A DNA stretch of 64,000 nucleotides from Brevipalpus yothersi (Eukaryota; Arthropoda; Arachnida; Trombidiformes; Tenuipalpidae). Shown piece after piece: positions 21,108 to 31,875 of this stretch. The translations under genes were made by a program, and so were the position numbers. Below the pieces are notes generated by a model that saw only the letters and a program-made list of their open reading frames with translations, was not told the origin of the DNA and ran no database searches. The stretch is from contig QZCP01000401.1 in assembly GCA_003956705.1 (NCBI GenBank), positions 186,001 through 250,000 of the forward strand, in the 5' to 3' direction. Numbering within the stretch: position 1 is the stretch's first letter; every line of letters begins with the position of its first letter.

Positions 21108-22381
21108 AAATTTTTTAAATAATTGCGAGTCAGCAGCTAAAACTATTTGCAATCATCTTCTCTCATTGCCTTCTATCTAACAATATATTACTCATTTCAT
21201 TTTGCGACCAACACTTACCTGTCTTCCATTGTGAGCAAGATAATTAAGATCATTCCACTGTGATATGAATGAACTACCATGAAAATGCATCATGAATTCC
21301 AATTTCTGGCTCAATATTCATTCATGGATTCTTTCATAGCAGTAGTAGGATTTGAGCCTCACTTATAATCTAGGTAGGATGATTTCCGGTTAATATTGTG
21401 ATGAGGTAAAGATGGAAGAGAAAACTTCCTTAATTTGAAGAAGCTGCAGGCCATAAAATCAGGATACTGATGATACGCGTGATGGAAATCTTGAGAAGAT
21501 GATAATTGCGTTTCCCTTTTATAACAGTAGGCTTGCTATATATGGATAGCATGGCCTTAGATAGAGATAATTTTTTTCATCTTCTTCTCCTGCTAATTAA
21601 TGCTGGAAAGTTTTCATGATTGTATCTCTCTCTCATTCAATATATGCTTACCGTGAACCATTCCCATTCCTTCTTTCTTCCTCTCTCTCTTACCATTCCC
21701 TTTTCTTTCCTAAGAGCAACTAAAAGGACTTGCTTATTTCATCTGACCTTTTTCATTTCACTTTCTATCGTCCTTTCCTCATCCTACCCTCTCGTTCTTA
21801 CCGAGACCAGAAGTTTCACTTATTCTCACCCTTGCCATCTCTCTATCCTGGTATCTTCCTCCGTATTTCTCTTGTAACCTGAAATTCCCACTCCAAAGTT
21901 CTCTCTCCAGTCCATGTGTGTGTCCATTTGTCTACTATGAAAATATCTCACCATTGATTATATGTCAAGTGACTAAAATCACAGAAAGACCGAATACTGA
22001 TAACATTGTGCTTTTCTTAGCCCCTGGGAGGAAAATTTGGTAGGAGCATTCCCTCACACCCATTACATCAGTATAAATGAATCAAAAATTATTACACTCG
22101 TAAAAAGGTGAGTTATGAGAAACATCTCACATAACATCAATACTATTCAACGTATCTTTGTTCTTTTTTCTTCATGATAAATTCTAACTCTTGCACTTCT
22201 TTGTAATCACTCAAACAGGATATCGCTAAATCTCCAATGTAAAATGAATTTTTCCAACTTTCCTCATGACATACAGAAATGTCATCTTAGCTTGTATTTT
22301 TCATTTTCTAAATGATTTAAAAAAATCAAACATTCAGGATCTGATGTATAATAGTTTCAAGTAAAGGTAGGTGAGGCTTAC
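21108..22381. other. Stretch without a recognised gene, possible downstream exons of the lipase-like gene
   Basis: AT-rich. On the minus strand an open frame at about 22160-22300 has no lipase motif, and an exon-like piece ending in a good donor (CAG|GTAAGTG, about 21221) reads SQWNDLNYLAHNGRQ. No GxSxG nucleophile motif of lipases was found on the minus strand. Confidence 0.4.
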
Positions 22382-23801
22382 CTCAGTCCAACTGCTTTCA
22401 TCATGTCTGCTGACAAACCCATGAATTATAATCTTGATTCCATGGGAAGGGTCAAAGTTGGATTGTTCCAAGATTGACGCATCATCTTTATAAGTGAATA
22501 CAAAAGGTTCTTTCGGATTTTTTCTGTGTACAAATAAAACTTCAAGTTGATTGCCTCCGTTGGATATGGATTATAGATAATAAAAAGAGGGTGTACTTTT
22601 CTAAAATCTTGTCCAGAAAAACACCAATCAGGCCCAGCTGATTCTGGGTAACAGATCGGGGCTGATTTGGGATGAGAGGAAATTGATAGATTGTTTTAAT
22701 GGATTTTTGGAAGGTTATCTCACCTCTTCTATGAAATGCTGAACCATCAATATTGTTTGTCAGATCTTCGATATCTTCGCAATTGTCAGTTGAAACATTG
22801 TGTTGAAAACCAGGAGAACATTTTGAAGAAGGAAATCTTGATGCTTCAATGGAATTTCTTGTAGAATTGTCTAAGCTCTTCGGTACATTAGAAATACATG
22901 CACCATTGAGTAAAATGAGTCCTTCAGAACATTGACTACAAGTAAAACTTCCAAGAGTGTTCAGATATGAGTTGACATTCTTACAGTTATGGTAAGCCTC
23001 AGAACACTCGTCAACATCCTCACATATTACCTCCTCCGAGTCATTCTTCTTGAATCCTTCAGAGCATTTGAATTCTGATGCGAAAAATCCAGGAACATTA
23101 TCACTCTCCAAAATTTCCCACTCTCCAGCTGGCAATTTTCGAACATCTTCATCTTTTCCTAGAGGCATTGGATGTTTGAGTGGAAAGGCCAAAGACAGAA
23201 GTGAGGAAATCGTGTAAGTAAGGGATCTCAATCGGAGTGATCTTAACTGGCAGATCTACAAAACTACGAGAAATAATATGTACTTTTTGGACTTAGTGAA
23301 TTTTCACAGCAAAACTGAGAAGCTAATTCGGGAGACAGATCGGTACTATTTGATGAGGAAAATTTTCTTTCAACCAAAGCCATTTTCCAACCAAGCTTAC
23401 ACGCATGACAGCATTTGGGAACCATTTTCCACGGATCGAATTCATACACTCTAGAGCAATTCAGGTGGAGTTCTGCTTTTTGGATCCCTTCCGAGCATAA
23501 CCGATAACTTAGGGTCTCATTGCAAGAACGCATAAAATTCTCAGCACAATCCCGTTGTATTGATGTATTCTGTTTGAGAATACCACTGACTTTCTTATAA
23601 CCATCTCTATCCCAAGTCATTCTTGTTGAAGAATGAGCATACTCACTCCCCTCATCAAGACATAGTGACGTGACTGGAAGGTAGAAAATGATAGGGTAAT
23701 TCAAAAATGGTCAGAATTTGGCAAATTCAACACTCACAATTGGTCTCCAAAGATTGAGAGGCTGAAAGAAAGGGAGAAATGAGAAGAAGGAGGAAAAACA
23801 T
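22382..23801 (-). CDS. Secreted Cys-rich/EGF protein running into a pancreatic-lipase-like exon (possible chimera, one frameshift, 3' incomplete)
   Basis: Exon 1 (23738-23801) encodes the signal peptide MFFLLLLISPFLSASQ and ends at GTGAGT. Exon 2 (23673 down to about 23300) has paired cysteines of the fibulin anaphylatoxin-like type (KCCHACKLGWKMA, then QFCCEN). The next exon ends at 22724. Its 5' boundary near 23250 is not certain. It carries GFKKNDSEEVICEDVDECSE followed by NTLGSFTCSQCSEG, a calcium-binding EGF domain. An 80-nt GT-AG intron (22644-22723) keeps the frame into exon 22382-22643, which reads NPYPTEAINLKFYLYT. After a one-base shift near 22525 it reads RKNPKEPFVFTYKDD, then SNFDPSHGIKIIIHGF and a GTAAGC donor. 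These segments match the N-terminal strands of pancreatic-type lipases. The catalytic Ser exon is not found. The frameshift means pseudogene, assembly error or two adjacent genes cannot be excluded. Confidence 0.6.
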
Positions 23802-24332
23802 TCTGATTAGGATTTAAGTGGAACAATGACACTGAATGAAGATGAACATGAATGGTTAGCAACAACTCAACATGGAAAAAGAAGGGAAGGGAGAGAGGAA
23901 GAAAGAGAGAGAGAATTCCACATGCCCAGTCCATACCATTCTTTATAGGCATAAATTGAAAATCGATACTCGAGAAGATGAGTAGAGGAAATCGATATTT
24001 TGAAGGTTTCCCTGTCTGAAAAGACAGTCGAGGATGCCCATGATGATTGGAAACCAAGTCATAATTACAGAGATTGCTCAATGGGTAACATCCATTGGGG
24101 GGAGGAAAACATCGATTTTTCCATGCTCGAACGATATTTTACGATATTTTACGAGTCTCATTTTCTAGTTTAAAGGAATTTGACAGGCAATTCCAGCTCG
24201 AATCTGTGTTCTGAGGTCAATTCATAATCGATTGCATTAATATAGAGATTCTTTCTCTCTACCCTGTCATATTTTCACATATGCATAATATATATTGCAT
24301 ATTACTCTGCATATACAGCCAAGTGAGAGGAA

Positions 24333-24367
<35 letters not shown>

Positions 24368-25103
24368 GATATGATATACAGAAACGAATTCGAATTCACA
24401 CGTTTGTGAAGAAAAAATTGGCATCAAATAATAATGCAAATATGTACGTATATACATGTATATATGTTATTAATAGGTTATTCATAAAAATTATGTTTTT
24501 GAAACCTGTATGTGATGCTATTTACAGCTCTGTTGTAGCTGCCTGAAACCAAGAAATATTGCTCGAAAAATCCAATCTATCCATTTACACCAATTCCAAA
24601 ATTCGAAATTTTCCTGAGCTTCTTAATTACTGACACATTTTCGAGACATCCTTCCCACTTATGTATATATACATTTTCTTGTAGATAGAATAATAATCAT
24701 CAAACGCATCAACGCTACCCTTAGCCTACCTCTGTGAAAAGTTTCCTAGAAAAAAATGTGAGTGACATAGAATAAAACCCCATCTCAAAAAGATTGTTTT
24801 ATGTTTGCTAAAAATAAAAATACGAATATTTCAACCATTGTATCCCTCACAAGTACTGTGATGTAAGAAAATATCTCTAGGACCACCACTTTCCCATTAC
24901 TGAGGACCGCGAAAGCAGCATCATGATTCTTCACAGTATTTTTACACCAGCGTTGAAGATGCCAGGGCAGTGTTGATGAGTAAGATGATTTATGGTGGCT
25001 AAGTCTCGGAATAACTCAAGTAATAATACAGAAGATGCGAACGTTTAGATTCATTTGAACAATTAGTCTTGATTTCTCAATTCAGCTTCCAGTAATAACT
25101 TTC
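23802..25103. other. Intergenic, with a (GA)n tract
   Basis: Contains a (GA)n run at 24336-24365 and alternating TATA/ACATGTATATA sequence near 24430-24480. No gene is recognised. Confidence 0.5.
24336..24365. repeat. (GA)n microsatellite
   Basis: Uninterrupted GA run of about 30 bases between the EGF/lipase-like gene and the protease homologue. Confidence 0.95.
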
Positions 25104-25913
25104 TCATATCCTGTCTAGCCATTCTTTGGCACGCATAACATTTGAAAATACAATATTGTAACCTTTGCTCTGGTCATAAACACCTCGATGAGATAGAATA
25201 CCAATTTGAGCTAATCTTCCATCTTCACCGAGGGCCACGAGAGGTGCACCTCGATTTTTTCCAATACTTCTCCAGTCAATATAGAAGAACCCAATGCAGA
25301 GCACCGCTATGTCATCTATCAATTCGGGATCAATACACTTTTCTTTGCTTGCTGTAGCTGGCCCAAGGAATACTGAGTTCAGAACACCGAGCATTTGACT
25401 CATCTCTAATTTGGCATACCCAGTGAGCCAAGTTGGAGCACTTACGTATTGACGATTGGCGAGAGCTATTTTCTGGGCATTTTCCATAAAAAGCGTGTCA
25501 CGAACCCTCAGAATAGCGAAATCATGTGATTTTCTGTATGGTTCATAGGCACCGTGAACATCTATCCCCTCAACATTGTTGTGATTTAGAATATCTTTGT
25601 CACTGGTTTTATTCGCTCCAACAATCACTGTGAGCCTTCTATTTTCGAGCCTAGAGCCGTCATGATCATGAACACATTCTGCACTCGTCAAAACACGACG
25701 CTCATCGAAAATACTTCCACTACAGTGGGCTCTATCATCCTTCAGGATCAGAACGTGATACGGAGCTTTATCCACTGTCAACCAGCCTCCATAAAGAACT
25801 AGTGGATCACCATATGAGTAAACGTGGATCATCTCATTTTGTGCCCAGCTGAGTGTGGCGAAAACGATGAGAATTGTGATGGAATTCACTTTGATCATCA
25901 GAGGAAGAATCAT
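25104..25913 (-). CDS. Secreted trypsin-like serine protease homologue lacking the catalytic His and Ser
   Basis: Single open frame of 269 residues from the Met at 25913 (an upstream Met at 25973 is also in frame). The chosen start gives a signal peptide with core ITILIVFATLSWA. The chymotrypsin fold is clear. The frame has VLYGG where active enzymes have IVGG, then PYHVLIL, CSGSIFDERRVLTSAEC, SHDFAILRV and NRGAPLVAL, and ends in AKEWLDRI. The catalytic His of TAAHC is Glu (TSAEC). The Asp of the DIALL block is kept (HDFAIL). The Ser of GDSGGP is Arg (GKNRGAP). With two of three triad residues replaced the protein cannot cleave by the normal mechanism, so it is a non-catalytic homologue that may bind, inhibit or regulate. 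No stop or frameshift is present, arguing for selection on the fold. Similar inactive paralogues are known in scabies mites and as insect clip-domain homologues. Confidence 0.9.
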   Translation of the reverse strand: MILPLMIKVNSITILIVFATLSWAQNEMIHVYSYGDPLVLYGGWLTVDKAPYHVLILKDDRAHCSGSIFDERRVLTSAECVHDHDGSRLENRRLTVIVGANKTSDKDILNHNNVEGIDVHGAYEPYRKSHDFAILRVRDTLFMENAQKIALANRQYVSAPTWLTGYAKLEMSQMLGVLNSVFLGPATASKEKCIDPELIDDIAVLCIGFFYIDWRSIGKNRGAPLVALGEDGRLAQIGILSHRGVYDQSKGYNIVFSNVMRAKEWLDRI

Positions 25914-25973
25914 GAATGGTGAATATCTCTTCTGGTTTCTCTTAATCTTTGATTCAATTAGTTTAGACATCAC

Positions 25974-26492
25974 TGTTGGATAGATTCAAATTCTTGGTTG
26001 CGATGATGAATTTAGAATAATACTAGAAAGATAGAAAGAGAATAAAAGAGAAAAATTCTAAAACAATCAAGAAATTTATGTAGTTATATTCTCTAGAGAA
26101 TTTGAAACTAAATCTCCTAGTGATTCTCACCTTGTGCTTTAAACATACTCGTTTGTCATTCCACTTGAGTTTTTTGCTTTCATAATTGCATGAGAAGATG
26201 TTAAAGCTTTTGAACAGGATAATTCATCCGGACCTGTGAACACTGTGGAGAATGTTCGACTATTCTATGCTATGTTAGTAATCTATGTTATTCTATTAGG
26301 AAAAAGACATCATGTCAGCACGTCTAAAGCATCTTCGAACTTACATTTACTTTACACATCGGCTGTTGATGATTCCAATAAACTGTATGTTTCCAAACGA
26401 ATCAATAATTTTCACTTGTTAAACCCACAATCATAACTAGATATCAGTTTCTCTTGATAAAAAATACGCAGTTCAAAGAAAAGTTTTACATG
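25974..26492. other. Intergenic stretch between protease homologue and peptide gene 1
   Basis: AT-rich. The short plus frame at 26236-26436 has no recognisable feature. Confidence 0.5.
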
Positions 26493-26503
26493 CCACGTAT
26501 TAT
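26493..26503 (+). promoter_or_regulatory. Shared upstream motif CCACGTATTAT (peptide gene 1)
   Basis: The motif lies 104 bases before the ATG of peptide gene 1 and recurs, with about 25 similar bases before it (AAAGTTTTACATG against AGAGTTCAACATT), 117 bases before peptide gene 2. It contains an ACGT core. It could be a shared enhancer or promoter element retained after gene duplication. Confidence 0.5.
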
Positions 26504-26596
26504 ATGAAGTATTTCAAAACTCAAATACATGTATTTAGTCAGGCCTAAAAAGCCTTTTCCTCTAATCTTGTGGAAGGCTAATCGTTGCATCATAAA

Positions 26597-27000
26597 ATGA
26601 AGCTTCAATTTTTCCGTTCGATTACCGTTTTCCTAGCCCTAGTCCTTAGTATGACTGATATTCATGGAGGTAAGAATCTCAAGCTAGCTCATCTTGAACA
26701 AACTTATGGAACTCTATTGCCACAGTCCTAGGTCGTCCACATGGATATCATTATGAGGCAAGTTTCACAGAAATGAAGGATGAATGTATACATGCCTTCG
26801 TCTTTCCCTGGGGTCCCCAGAATGGATGGACGAATTCAATTGTGGTTTGTAAAAGTAACGCCAGTCAGGAAGCTTTGGATTCGATTCGGGAAAAATATGA
26901 TTGGCAGGAAAAGAGTTATGTTCCTCAAGAACAGTATTCACAGCAGCAAATACCTCAATGGATGCCACAATTGCAAGCACAACAACAGTGGCAAGGATAA
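26597..27000 (+). CDS. Small secreted protein 1 (two exons)
   Basis: Exon 1 (26597-26669) encodes a signal peptide, MKLQFFRSITVFLALVLSMT followed by DIHG, and ends at GTAAGA. A 56-nt intron ends in CCACAG, and exon 2 (26726-27000) ends at TAA. The precursor is about 115 residues. The mature part has only two cysteines (DECIHAF and VVCKSN), a WGPQNGW segment and a Gln-rich tail (YSQQQIPQWMPQLQAQQQWQ). No family is recognised. The layout (signal exon of about 70 nt, phase-1 intron, short mature exon) is the same as in the gene 1.5 kb downstream. The upstream sequence is partly conserved between them, so they appear to be tandem paralogues whose mature parts have diverged beyond recognition. A secreted factor is likely, but its target is unknown. 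Confidence 0.75.
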
Positions 27001-28002
27001 GCACTCAAAGAGATAAAATTTTTTCATCTTCCAAAGTTTGTGGGATTTAAAAAATAATCGAATACTCCAGTTTCGAGATGCTACTTGATGTGTTGGCTGA
27101 TAGACATCACCTTCAATAGTAGTATAGTTAATTCGAATCTTCACTCTTCTGATTCATTAGCTAATATCAACGAGCAAACATATTGTAACCATATGCACTG
27201 GGATAGTTATAGTTTTCTCGTGAGGCATATTTTTTGCGATTGGATCCATGAATCGTAGTCAGTTGATCCCAACAAACTTCATCGAGACAGCATACAGTAT
27301 GAACAGTGTAAAAATTCATCGAAGTATTGTCTTAAGTTCATCATACAATTCCGATTTGATCAAAAATTAAACCATTTAAACGAATGATTCAATATGATAA
27401 GGTGATTCGGTCAAAGTCGTTACTATTAATAGGATTAGCAAATCACAGGGAAACTGGAATGAATCCTGATTGAAATGTAATTTACTATAAAACTTGATGA
27501 ACTGGACCTTAAAATTAACACCAATAATTAAAGTTCACTTCAATCATCTGAATGACTAGTAATTCAAATGTTCACTGACCATAGCATTTTTTGCAGAAAA
27601 ATTCCATTCAATTCCTACATTTGACTGAGTTTATCGGAGTTTGAAATCACAAGTTGATTAGCATTCAATCGCTTGAAAAAACGTCGAGATACATAAAAAT
27701 AGATTTTCTGATTTCCGTTAATACAATAGCTGAATGGAAACTTGATTAAAAGATCAAAATTGTTAGATCTATTGTGAGAAAACATTCTTCTTCATCTTAT
27801 TCTGATAATATACTTCAATTTAAGGAGATCTGGACCTTCTCCATTAGAAAAGATTTTGCTCATTCTGATTCATAATTTTGAGCTGAATGCTAAACTACTA
27901 TAAGAATCAATAATTTATCTCTACTAGTATAACCATCAATCAAATCACAGTATCGATTTCTGGCAGCACAAACTGTGGAGCTTGAAAAAAGAGTTCAACA
28001 TT
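27001..28002. other. AT-rich spacer between the two peptide genes
   Basis: No exon or conserved motif is recognised. The sequence just before 28003 resembles that before 26493. Confidence 0.5.
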
Positions 28003-28013
28003 CCACGTATTAT
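28003..28013 (+). promoter_or_regulatory. Shared upstream motif CCACGTATTAT (peptide gene 2)
   Basis: Second copy of the 11-base motif, 117 bases before the ATG of peptide gene 2. A TATATATATGAG sequence lies about 20 bases further on and may act as the TATA box. Confidence 0.5.
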
Positions 28014-28119
28014 TTAGCACCTCAAGATTTGATTATATATATGAGAATAGGCTGAGAAAATCTTCTGCTATTTCCGTGTACAGCTCATCAAATCATCAAA
28101 TAAGCAGTAGCATTCTGAT

Positions 28120-28358
28120 ATGAAGTTATTATTTGTCATCCTGCTCTTTTCGTTCTTGATCATTTTGATGACTGATTTTCTTGAAGGTAAGAGTTACAAT
28201 AGAGATTGTCTCTGTTTAAGAAAACTTTTCATGATAAATATTTCCTCACGAGCCAATAAAATTATATTCTCTCAGCACAATATATATGGACATCCTTGAA
28301 ACCTTTTTATTTACTGAAGCTTGTGAAGAAAAAAGATGATGAAGATTGGAGTATTTAA
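28120..28358 (+). CDS. Small secreted peptide 2 (two exons)
   Basis: Exon 1 (28120-28186) encodes the signal peptide MKLLFVILLFSFLIILMTDF then LE. It ends with the first base of a codon at GTAAGA. The 89-nt intron ends in TTCTCTCAG. Exon 2 (28276-28358) completes a 50-residue precursor, with mature AQYIWTSLKPFYLLKLVKKK and an acidic end, DDEDWSI, then TAA. It has no cysteines. Intron phase, exon-1 length and the MK-hydrophobic-MTD pattern match small secreted protein 1, which supports duplication. The basic and aromatic mature part could form an amphipathic helix, but no function is assigned. Confidence 0.6.
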
Positions 28359-30104
28359 AATATTGCTTCAAAAGGGCGCAAATTCTACAAGACTACAGAA
28401 ACAGGGAAGAAGAGCAGTCGAAAAATGATCTAAAGAATAAAATTATTCTCTCTTGCTCAATATGTGCTTCAAAAAATCAATTTGGTATCCTTTGCAATGA
28501 AGGAAATAAAGAAAATGACTCATTGTTAATTCTTGGAGCAATGATCCAACAACAGACATTGACATACTTTGTCCTGATTGTATTTTTCAATATTTCCCTC
28601 AAATTATGGATGCAAAAAAATTTCTCACCGAAAATTTTATTCCCTTTCAATAGAAATGAAATTCGGTTGCATTATTAGGCAATCATCTCGCCAATGGGAA
28701 TCGTAGAAATATGAATCTGCTCTCCTTGGTCGATCTATTTCAATGTTGTTGAATCATCTTGACATAGGGAAGGTTTCCCAATCAGGAGTTAAAATTCATC
28801 GTAAGGTTATAAAAATTTGATCAACTCTAGAAGCCTATTCTCTGGATATTTGTCTTCAAAGAAAACTCTTTCACAAAGCACGATCATGTTCTCCGGCTCA
28901 AATGAGCTCCTAGCATACATGAAAGGTGAACACTTTAGGTGAAAGCAAGAGTGAAAGCATATATTTAGTCAGTCCATCTTTGCCAAAATTTTTCCGATCC
29001 AGTCCTTTATAGTATCGCGATGCTCTAGGTATTGTTGATTAGTCAATAAATATTAGAGAATCATGAGTAGAGTTGAGAGACAAGAAGCTGATGGGCAAAT
29101 AAATCGAAAAAAATGCTCTTCATGTACCCGCCGTTAGAATATGCGTTCTGATATATGATCGATTAGTTGATGCGCAAAATGTTGATCAAAGTTTTGGAGT
29201 AAGATAAACCGTTAGTTTTTCTTTTCTTTTATTCTTACATTCTTGTATAACTCACCTGTCAGTGGCTCAAAGGAAAAGCTTTTCAGTGGGTGGTCGGAGA
29301 GAGTTCTGATCGTATCAGTGAGAACGAGCTGCTTATTTTAGGCCTCATATTATGATGGCTATTGAAAATAATTTTTCACTGATCCCCACTAATATTTAAA
29401 GTTATATTATTTGAATTTCAGACTGTTCAAAGAGTTTGTATTCTTGTTCACTTGATGCTTGAGCTAGGATCAAAAGTAGCGGAACAACTTTCTCAAAACA
29501 ACACCATCGTAGTCAAGAATTGAATAAAAGTTAGGGTTGAATTAGTTACATTCTCCATTTCAACTGGAATCACGCCTTCCTTGAGCGTGAATAAGTACAG
29601 TTGTGGTCACCTTGAGAATCATGAAGATCTTGAATCCGATCGTTAACTTTCATGATCCTTGTGTACCAGTTGGGAAGGTTTTGCGTCAACACATGATATG
29701 GAAAGCTTGTACAGTTTTTATCAACATTCATTTGAATGTTCAGGGATGGAAATGGGTTAGAAAAATGTCAATCAATTTTTTTTCTCTTTTTCTTTTTGAG
29801 CAAATTATAGGTTACAAATGGAATATAAATGTTTGTTTCATCGGTTAGCGATTTGATAATAACTTTATAATATAAAAAAAATCTCTATGTAGTGAGACTC
29901 GAAAATAATAGATGAATTTGAATGAAACTAGTGAAAGAGATCTGAAAAATCATTTCGCAATGAAGAGTCGTGAGAAAGGGGAAGAATCATGGATGGTGAA
30001 AAACATTTCGCTGAATGATCGATTGCTTGACTTCCCTGTCTTGAGCATCTTTACAACGAAATGATGTTGCTGATGTCAGAGATTCCAATTGACTACTCTC
30101 CCGA
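28359..30104. other. Intergenic stretch, no gene recognised
   Basis: A plus frame downstream of peptide gene 2 (to 28678) and another at 29603-29848 lack recognisable domains. No repeats of note. Confidence 0.5.
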
Positions 30105-30954
30105 TCAAAATGCGCTGCCACAATCACCACCACCACTCGAATCACAGGCAACATGACCACCTGAATCACAGGCAACATGACCACCTGAGTCAAAGGTAAC
30201 AACATTTGAATCCACATGTAAGGGCTGAGGAATAATAACCGTGTCACCGGTTGTGTTTTCGCCTGGCATATCATTGAACAGGGATGAAGTCTCGCCCATT
30301 TTATGTGCTATACGAAGAAAATAATGATAATAAAAGAATTCAAATTAACACCACCGTGAGTAACAATTGTCATTCATTTGTCAAGTAGCACCCAATCAAG
30401 ATACTACCAATTCCTACCGTATGAAGTTTTGTCTTTGGTGTGTCTTGTTCGAATGGAATTATAAAATAAACATGATGGATGAAAAACACACAGTACAAAT
30501 GAGACGATAAAAATGGCACATAAGATACTTCCGACGATGATTAATTGAAATAAGCCTCTGTAGGTAGATAGGAAATAATCAATTTCATTATCATCAACAA
30601 TTTTTACACGAAAAATTAGTCATCAAACGGGATTGATTGATGATTTTCATCGAGAGGAAGTAGAAAAGTATTGAATTTGAAAAAGTTTCAAATGCGATGA
30701 AAAACTTACAAATGAAATCTCATCGGCGGTGGACAACATTCATCTTTATCATGGCAACAACTGGTGTAACTTTGTAGCTGATATATGCTTGGACACTCGT
30801 AATATGTTCGATTTTGATGATTAAAAGTTGCAAACTGATTGGGACATCGAACTTTGGCATCCGAATGGTAGGTTAGCATGATAACGATGAGCATCAGTTG
30901 AATACACACAATTTGAGAATGTTTAAGTGATCCTTGACTATTTAAATGAGCCAT
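30105..30954 (-). CDS. Single-pass membrane protein with Cys-rich ectodomain, WBP1/VOPP1-like (three exons)
   Basis: Exons 30710-30954, 30418-30557 and 30105-30307 join in frame (588 nt, 195 residues, TGA stop). Introns use GTAAGT..CTACAG and GTAGGA..TATAG. Exon 1 has a signal or anchor segment (IQLMLIVIMLTY). It is followed by a short ectodomain, CPNQFATF, then TYYECPS and SCCHDKDECCPPP, the spaced CC..CC pattern of WBP1/VOPP1/shisa-type proteins. Exon 2 is mainly a transmembrane helix (QLIIVGSILCAIFIVSFVLC). Exon 3 is the cytoplasmic tail with an 8-residue tandem repeat (DSGGHVAC). Family members act as endosomal or secretory-pathway adaptors that bind WW-domain ubiquitin ligases through PPxY motifs. 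No PPxY is visible here, so the family placement is tentative. The gene model itself is good. Confidence 0.65.
30117..30200. repeat. 24-bp tandem repeat inside the membrane-protein tail
   Basis: Three units of the type CACCTGAATCACAGGCAACATGAC, period 24 bases. They encode the repeated DSGGHVAC of the neighbouring reading frame on the minus strand. Confidence 0.8.
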
Positions 30955-31019
30955 ATCGAGAGAGGACACAAGAGGACCCAAAATTTTAACAACCAAAATT
31001 GAACGCACACAAAACACAA

Positions 31020-31822
31020 AACAAAGAGTTTAAAGCATCGATTGTCGGAGAGAAAGTAGAGGCAAGAACAAAGGAATAGTGAGTCAAATGTTAATACACC
31101 AATGGCGCTTCACCTCTGTACACATAAAATAAACACAGGAAACACATAATTCATTTCGATTATCCACCGAAACCACCACAATCAGATTTGGCTAACTAAC
31201 CTGCTAATGCTTACCAAACATACTACATGTACAATTGAAAGTGTGTATACAAAACTTCAAAAGCTTACCTCCAACAATCACACGCTGTTCGCACAAGCGT
31301 CTTGATGTTTTGTGGGAAAAGCCTTTTCCAAAAAAAAGAGGTTTGCCGAAAGTGTGTGCAAAAGAGAGAGAAAAAGAGAGAGATCTCACTCATCTGTTCT
31401 CTTTCTCTCTTTCTCTCTTTCTCTCTTTCTCTCTTTCTCTCTTTCTTTCTGTGTCTCTCTTTCTCTCTCTCAAAAGACTCGGGAATTCATAGACTTGATC
31501 CACAACCGACATTGAGTCAAGAAGTGAATCAAGGCAAACTTTGTTCTTTATCTTTTTCTCACTTTTTCTCTATGTCATGTTTACAATGATTCACTTTTTT
31601 TCACACTGTGTTGAGAGTGAATCAATGGATTGAGGAAAAAAATTTTTTTGACATGGGCGTGATAGTGATTCTTGTGAGAATGTAAAATGAACGGAGTCAA
31701 TTCATTTCATGACTGTGAATGAGAGGGATGAGTGTGAGTAAGTGTTGTAAAAAATCTTGTCATTCATGATACCTTACATACTCGTGCTGCTGAGCGATGT
31801 CTTTGCCAACGAAAAGTTACTA

Positions 31823-31875
<53 letters not shown>

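Noticed and set aside
22542..23231. The minus frame continuing past the donor at 22724 as one uninterrupted exon
   Set aside because: It reads through a clear 80-nt GT-AG intron into unconserved sequence. The spliced reading gives lipase-like strands instead.
31235..31589. Overlapping plus frames in the CTTTCTCT array
   Set aside because: Three frames are open simultaneously because of the repeat, and there is no domain.
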